64,000 bases of DNA from an uncultured Lachnospiraceae bacterium (lineage in GTDB: Bacteria; Bacillota; Clostridia; Lachnospirales; Lachnospiraceae): positions 6,107-70,106 of the forward strand of contig CAJUDZ010000019.1 in assembly GCA_910584965.1 (NCBI GenBank), in the 5' to 3' direction. Positions 59,741-64,000 of this stretch are shown piece after piece (within the stretch, counting starts at the first letter, position 1; the number at the start of each line of letters is the position of its first letter). Both the position numbers and the translations under genes were made by a program. The notes beneath the pieces were generated by a model. The model had not been told where the DNA came from, did no database searches, and saw only the letters and a program-made list of their open reading frames with translations.

Positions 59741-62090
59741 ACGCGTCCTTTTCCTGCCTTTCCACGACAACTTCGTCCCCGGACGCCGTCACACCGTAAA
59801 AGACTCCGTCCGCCTCATAATGGTAAGAATACCCCTGATCATAAAGCGCAAGCGATTTCGTGAGAAAATCTTTGCGGACCGTATAAATAAACTGTATTCT
59901 CGCCATTTTATCTTCATAATTACATGCCTGCCATCTGGTATTATTCAGCCTCCCGTCATCCCCGAACTCTTCCAGATACCAGGCCAGTGAACCGATACCG
60001 CCGGAATTATCAACCTGTTCGGTCAAAAGAACCTTCTCCAGCGCCGGTAAAAATTTCTGCATCCATTCCCGGTAAACCACTTCTGCAAAATCTTCATGCC
60101 GATACAGCTGCATCCACCAGTCGTTCGGACAATAATATGCGAAAAAGCTGCGGGACGCCTTCTCGTCGTTATAGGTGAGGGAATGTTCCATATCCCATAA
60201 CCAGGAGGCATGAATCAATCCGTCCCCGGTCAGGTCGGAATCCTTATAAAAATAAATGCTGGAACTGAAGCTGTAATCTTCATTCAGTTCATACATCAGC
60301 CACTGATCCGCAAAAGATTCCACATCGATATATTCCGTATAATGTTTCCCTTTCCCGTTATAACCATCCTCCGCATACAGTGCATCCTCAAAATCCTGCC
60401 AGAATCCGGCAATATAGTCAATCTGCTCTTTGGCGGCATGGGGCATGCTGCGAAGCACCACTGTCATATTCCGATCCGTGACAAACCGGCTTTTCAGCAC
60501 ATCATAATCGATATTATCGATTTCCAGAATATAGCCACCGGTCACATCCTCCGGCGCATTGTCCAGATCAGACCAGAATCTTCTGGCAGACGTAACCTCA
60601 CTGTGCCACTCCTTCAGCTCATAATTCTCCAGACGGGAACGGTTGACGCGTTCGGTCTCGGCATACATATCTTTCAAAGCAAAACGATCTTCTCCGATCT
60701 CAATCTTTCCGATCAGCAGATACATGCCAAGATATTCCCCGTCCACATACAGATGCACAAAATCCGCTTTCGGCGGATAGTCCATTCCGATCTCATTGCT
60801 CAGATCATAAGTCAGCTTATAGGCTAACAGGGAATTATCCCTGTAAGCGGCCAGCAGTACATAGTTTTGGCCTGCCCCCGTATCAAAAAAATCCACCGAT
60901 TCGCGAAAGGTCAGATTATAACTTTTTTTATCCGCATTCCAGGAATCGTTCCCGTGCCCTCTCATTTTATCCAGAATGCCTTCGTCCTTCATTTCCCCGT
61001 ATTCGTCAAAGAACATATAACTTCCCGGCACCTTGTTTTTCTTGCCCGCATGCAGATACGAAAGCGCATCGCCGGTCGATGTATGAATCATCAGAGACGA
61101 TACTTTCCGGGCCGTCACAAATTCAATCGGGTGCAGAATGGCCCCTTTCTCGCAGATAAGCTCCGCCGCTCCCGCCGGGCGGTGCATTTTTACCGTTTCC
61201 CCATCGGAGAACCGGACTTCCACATCCATTTCCGTTTCTTCGCATCCGGCCGGCAGCGCAAAGCACCATGCTTCGTCCCTTCCGGAATAATAGGCCGATA
61301 AGCTTACATCTTCCCTGTCTATTCGGAGTTTCGTGCTGACGGACAAAATCTTGTCCGCAGTCTCTGCGGAGAGAGAAATCACGCCATCCGTCATTTCCCA
61401 TAAATACCAGTCGTCGATTTCATAGCTGCCTCCGAGTCCGCACAATCCCTGATTGAGGGAAGCGGCATCCGCTTCGGCAAAAGGGCCGATACAGTTCTGC
61501 ACCGTTCCGTTTCCGCCGCCCGCAAGGCCATCCGCCGTTTCACCATGAATTTCCGCATAGCTGGCACAGTTTAAAATACGGGCGTTTTCATCCGTTGCGG
61601 ATGCAATGGCCCCGCAGGAACTTCCTTCTATGCTGCCGCTTTCGATCACCAGATTACAGACGGTCCCGCCCAGGTTTCTGAATAATCCGGCATCCGCATC
61701 CGACCGGATTTCCAGATTCCTGATACGGTGGGCATTTCCGTCAAAAATCCCTTTAAACCGGCACTGTTCATCATCTCCGGTGCCGACTGTCAGATTTTGC
61801 GTCATTCCGGAAAAATCCAAATCCGTGTACAGATTGATGTATTCTCCTTCATAGTCATTCCCCTGATTGACATTCTCTGCAAAAGCAAGAAAATCTTCCA
61901 TCGTATAAATGGAAACTGTGGAAGGTTCTTCCCCGGTTTCTTCCCGCATTGCCGCCGCTTCCCTGCTTTCCGGCATAATCCGGCACATTCCAAAAAGGCA
62001 GACTGACAAAGCGAGTATCCCGGCAGAGAGTATTAAAATTCTTTTTATATTCTTATAACTTCTTCCCGCATTCATTTTATCAAAAATCAT
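59706..62090 (-). CDS. Membrane-anchored CotH kinase with beta-helix-like N-terminal domain (module 2)
   Basis: A second CotH-family atypical kinase, 794 residues. It has an N-terminal anchor (~17-35, ILILSAGILALSVCLFGMC), then a GLUG-like repeat region (~60-230: FKGIFDGNAHRIRNLEI, AGLFRNLGGTVCNLVIESG), a beta domain, and the CotH fold (~320-720) with KMRGHGNDSWNADKKSYNLTF (nucleotide-binding Arg/Lys, in parts) and acidic WLWDMEHSL (~630-638) at the metal site. It lacks the lamin-tail and chitobiase domains of the 10051-12369 protein, so the targets may differ. AAAGGA lies eight bases from the ATG. It is divergent from the VTC and DUF4956 genes of the same module. Confidence 0.9.
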   Translation of the reverse strand: MIFDKMNAGRSYKNIKRILILSAGILALSVCLFGMCRIMPESREAAAMREETGEEPSTVSIYTMEDFLAFAENVNQGNDYEGEYINLYTDLDFSGMTQNLTVGTGDDEQCRFKGIFDGNAHRIRNLEIRSDADAGLFRNLGGTVCNLVIESGSIEGSSCGAIASATDENARILNCASYAEIHGETADGLAGGGNGTVQNCIGPFAEADAASLNQGLCGLGGSYEIDDWYLWEMTDGVISLSAETADKILSVSTKLRIDREDVSLSAYYSGRDEAWCFALPAGCEETEMDVEVRFSDGETVKMHRPAGAAELICEKGAILHPIEFVTARKVSSLMIHTSTGDALSYLHAGKKNKVPGSYMFFDEYGEMKDEGILDKMRGHGNDSWNADKKSYNLTFRESVDFFDTGAGQNYVLLAAYRDNSLLAYKLTYDLSNEIGMDYPPKADFVHLYVDGEYLGMYLLIGKIEIGEDRFALKDMYAETERVNRSRLENYELKEWHSEVTSARRFWSDLDNAPEDVTGGYILEIDNIDYDVLKSRFVTDRNMTVVLRSMPHAAKEQIDYIAGFWQDFEDALYAEDGYNGKGKHYTEYIDVESFADQWLMYELNEDYSFSSSIYFYKDSDLTGDGLIHASWLWDMEHSLTYNDEKASRSFFAYYCPNDWWMQLYRHEDFAEVVYREWMQKFLPALEKVLLTEQVDNSGGIGSLAWYLEEFGDDGRLNNTRWQACNYEDKMARIQFIYTVRKDFLTKSLALYDQGYSYHYEADGVFYGVTASGDEVVVERQEKDAYGKSIVGWNKP

Positions 62091-62327
62091 AGAATTTATC
62101 CTTTACATCAATGACTTGTTCCGCAGAGACGGAAACATAAATATTGTACTATTTTTTACGGCATTTTAAAAGATTTTTTTCAATACGGGTGCAGTCTGCG
62201 GACGCAAAAGAGAAAAAACTGGTCATTCCCTGATTTTTATGCTATGATAGACGAAGATTTTGTATGAAATCCTGTACTGTATGAAATTCTTTAAATATGA
62301 AACCTGTTCTTTTAGGAGGCGAGGCAT
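62091..62327. promoter_or_regulatory. Divergent promoter region of module 2
   Basis: A plus-strand TATGAT at 62243-62248 lies about 70 bases before the VTC ribosome binding site; its -35 is poor. The minus-strand promoter for CotH is not clear; TACAAT-like sequences occur in the AT-rich stretch 62140-62150. There is no gene in this gap. Confidence 0.35.
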
Positions 62328-63026
62328 ATCAGAAAATACAGAAACGAATGGAAATATTTCTGTACGGCCCACGACCTGTGCTTTTTGGACAACCGCCTTT
62401 CTGCATTGCTGGAAAAAGATTCCCACGGAGACGATTGCGGGCAATATGAAATCCACAGTCTATATTTTGACGATTATAGAGATACCTGCGCCAAAGAAAA
62501 CGAAGCCGGAATTGCGAAACGTTCCAAATACCGCATCCGGTATTACGGCAGCCAGTCTCAGTTTCTGAAGCTGGAGTGCAAGGAAAAAATAAACAGCCTG
62601 TGCTATAAGGAAAGCTGTTTTCTTTCTTTGGAGGAATATCAGAAAATCATGGACGGGGATATCGAAGAATTGTTCTTTTCTGCGGAGAAGAAACTGCTGA
62701 AGCAGTTCTGCCTCCAGAGTATGACGAAACATTTTACGCCCAAAGCGATCATTGATTATAAAAGAACCGCATATACGGAAGAAATTACGAATGTGCGCGT
62801 CACGCTGGATGTAAATATGTCTGCTTCGGATGACTTTGCACATTTTCTGGATGGCGGTTATATGCAGTATCCCTTCCCCTGTGAAGGAAAATCGGTCCTT
62901 GAAGTGAAATTTGACGATATCATGCCGGGATACATCAGGCATGTCATTACGCATCGCAATCTCGTGCAGTCGGCCTTTTCCAAATATTGTATCGGAAGAA
63001 GAACCCTGCAGAACATGAAAAGATAA
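62328..63026 (+). CDS. VTC-domain polyphosphate polymerase-like protein with apparent ATC start (module 2)
   Basis: The open frame up to a stop codon at 62313 has no ATG, GTG or TTG until TTG at 62385. A perfect AGGAGG at 62314-62319 is followed eight bases later by ATC at 62328, whose reading gives IRKYRNEWKYFCTAHD, the family N-terminus. It aligns with YRVENKFSC of the 13161-13835 protein. Starting at TTG 62385 would remove the E-W-K-Y strand of the tunnel fold and has no ribosome binding site. The remaining tunnel motifs are intact: SLYFDDYRD, KYRIRYYG, KLECKEK, DYKRTAY, EVKFDDIMPG. From ATC the protein has 232 residues. A start mutated from ATG would lower expression; a sequencing error is also possible. 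Confidence 0.8.
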   Translation: MRKYRNEWKYFCTAHDLCFLDNRLSALLEKDSHGDDCGQYEIHSLYFDDYRDTCAKENEAGIAKRSKYRIRYYGSQSQFLKLECKEKINSLCYKESCFLSLEEYQKIMDGDIEELFFSAEKKLLKQFCLQSMTKHFTPKAIIDYKRTAYTEEITNVRVTLDVNMSASDDFAHFLDGGYMQYPFPCEGKSVLEVKFDDIMPGYIRHVITHRNLVQSAFSKYCIGRRTLQNMKR

Positions 63027-63042
63027 GGAGACATATAAGAAC

Positions 63043-63714
63043 ATGAATACTATCGGACAGGCTTTTGAAAATATTGCGCATTCTTATTACAATCCGGCTT
63101 TGGGAACTTCCATTGTCATATCGGTACTGTTTGTTGTCCTGCTGTTAAGCATCTATGAATTTATTGTTTACAGGCTTGTATCACACAGGGCGTTTTACAA
63201 TCGGTCGTTTAATATCTGCATTGCCATCCTTCCCTTTTTCATCTCCACGATTATTTTGTGCCTGCAGTCCAATATCGTCATCACCCTCGGAACGATAGGC
63301 GCCCTGGCCATTCTGCGTTTCAGAACCGCCGTCAAGGATCCTGTTGATATGCTGTACCTGTTATGGTCGGTGCATATCGGCATTGTCTGCGGGTGCCAGT
63401 TATATGAAGTAGCGGTTTTGACTTCGCTGATTGTCACCGTTGTGCTGATTCTCATGGAAAATCTTTCTATCGGCAGAAAACCCTTTGTGCTTGTCGTTCA
63501 CTGCAGTCCGGAAAAAGAAAATGCGGTACTCGGCAAAATAAAGGAACAGACCGGAAAATACCGCGTCAAAAGCAGAAACTTCACACAAAAGGGCATGAAT
63601 ATGGTAATCGAACTTTCCGTGAAAAACCCGGGAACGCTGTCCGACGGCATCCGGGAGATTGACGGGGTGGAAAAATTTTCGATCATAGAATTTGACAGCG
63701 ACGACGTATTATAA
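63043..63714 (+). CDS. DUF4956 membrane protein (module 2)
   Basis: A 223-residue homologue of the 12456-13136 protein: four membrane segments (~20-45, ~58-78, ~105-125, ~128-145), the signature loop RFRTAVKDPVDMLYLLWSV, and a soluble C-terminal tail. It lies 16 bases after the VTC gene, so the two are co-transcribed and probably form a membrane complex. AAGGAG lies 12 bases before the ATG. The CotH gene is on the other side, divergent. Confidence 0.88.
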   Translation: MNTIGQAFENIAHSYYNPALGTSIVISVLFVVLLLSIYEFIVYRLVSHRAFYNRSFNICIAILPFFISTIILCLQSNIVITLGTIGALAILRFRTAVKDPVDMLYLLWSVHIGIVCGCQLYEVAVLTSLIVTVVLILMENLSIGRKPFVLVVHCSPEKENAVLGKIKEQTGKYRVKSRNFTQKGMNMVIELSVKNPGTLSDGIREIDGVEKFSIIEFDSDDVL

Positions 63715-63726
63715 ATCACCGCTTTT

Positions 63727-63775
63727 TACCCTCAGTGGACAAGGGGATACACGGTCCCCTTGTTCACTGAGGGTA
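63727..63775. repeat. 21-base perfect-arm palindrome with a second half copy at 53341
   Basis: TACCCTCAGTGGACAAGGGGA and TCCCCTTGTTCACTGAGGGTA (one G-T mismatch) flank a seven-base loop. It starts 13 bases after the DUF4956 stop. There is no T-run after it, so it is an uncertain terminator and looks more like a small mobile or dispersed palindromic element. Confidence 0.7.
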
Positions 63776-63831
63776 AATTCAAAAGTTGATCAGGAATAGA
63801 GGATTCCTGTGAGAAAGGCATGGGTATTTTC

Positions 63832-64000
63832 ATGAAAAAAATTATGGGAGGCATTGTTCTTGCGTTTTCTTTTATCGCAGTACTTTACCTGATCTGTTTT
63901 TCGGGAAATCCGATCAAATACGAAGCATGTATCACAGACAAAGAACAATTGAACAAAATCGCTGCGAGATGGCCTGCCAGGGCTGTGGCGCAGTTTTTAC
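63832..64000 (+). CDS. Start of an exported/membrane protein (cut by the window edge)
   Basis: The first 56 codons: a basic N-terminus and hydrophobic segment (MKKIMGGIVLAFSFIAVLYLICF), then GNPIKYEACITDKEQLNKIAARWPARAVAQF. The segment could be a signal or single membrane anchor; no lipobox is clear. An in-frame ATG four codons upstream (63820) is also possible; the site AGAAAGG is too close to that one and 13 bases from the chosen one. The family is not recognised. Confidence 0.6.
   Translation, partial: MKKIMGGIVLAFSFIAVLYLICFSGNPIKYEACITDKEQLNKIAARWPARAVAQFL

Noticed and set aside
62385..63026. TTG start for the module 2 VTC gene
   Set aside because: It removes the conserved E-W-K-Y strand, has no ribosome binding site, and leaves the perfect AGGAGG upstream unused.

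Overview
The window reads as a chromosomal segment of a spore-forming, Gram-positive anaerobe of the Lachnospiraceae/Clostridia type. The evidence is the sporulation genes (spoIID, spoIIQ, sipL, a spoIIID fragment, CotH kinases), lipoproteins with Gram-positive lipoboxes, LytTR regulators, strong AGGAGG-type ribosome binding sites, and glycan ABC importers of the LplB/LplC type with no ATPase of their own. No rRNA, tRNA or CRISPR array was seen.

Left end (1-9951). An AT-rich accessory segment carries a type I restriction-modification operon (XRE regulator, unusually long HsdM, HsdS running off the edge), an unrecognised Cys-rich protein and a 43-residue stub of SpoIIID. A decayed acetolactate synthase gene and a TetR regulator follow; they share an operator-like palindrome. 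An Agr/LytTR-type signalling block comes next: a GHKL histidine kinase and two LytTR response regulators.

10-24 kb. One minus-strand run holds asnS, a secreted NlpC/P60 endopeptidase, and a VTC-domain polyphosphate polymerase - DUF4956 membrane protein - CotH kinase module. Beyond it lie a lipid-anchored FKBP/trigger-factor-like foldase, murI, DUF1934, a hexapeptide-repeat membrane protein, a GntR/FCD regulator with ispE, and a serine hydrolase.

24.5-39.6 kb. This is a glycan-use locus: GH42 beta-galactosidase, GH29 alpha-fucosidase, carbohydrate esterase, GH3 beta-glucosidase, solute-binding protein plus two permeases, a divergent AraC regulator, and GH31 alpha-xylosidase. The enzyme set matches imported, acetylated fucogalacto-xyloglucan oligosaccharides. 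All the hydrolases lack signal peptides, so import would precede hydrolysis.

39.7-59.7 kb. Bactofilin with a degenerate M23 partner, sipL, pyrD-pyrK-pyrC, a PrcB-like lipoprotein, plsC, a GH9-like lipoprotein that seems to have lost its catalytic residues, an amidohydrolase, spoIIQ/spoIID, two secreted or surface proteins (EF-hand-like, LamG), an aconitase-family hydratase, a lipoprotein and hflX.

Right end (59.7-64 kb). A second VTC - DUF4956 - CotH module appears, arranged divergently, with an apparently non-canonical (ATC) start on the VTC gene. The paired modules, about 46 kb apart, are the best candidate here for a poorly described system: a polyphosphate-polymerase-like enzyme and a membrane partner linked to an extracytoplasmic CotH kinase.
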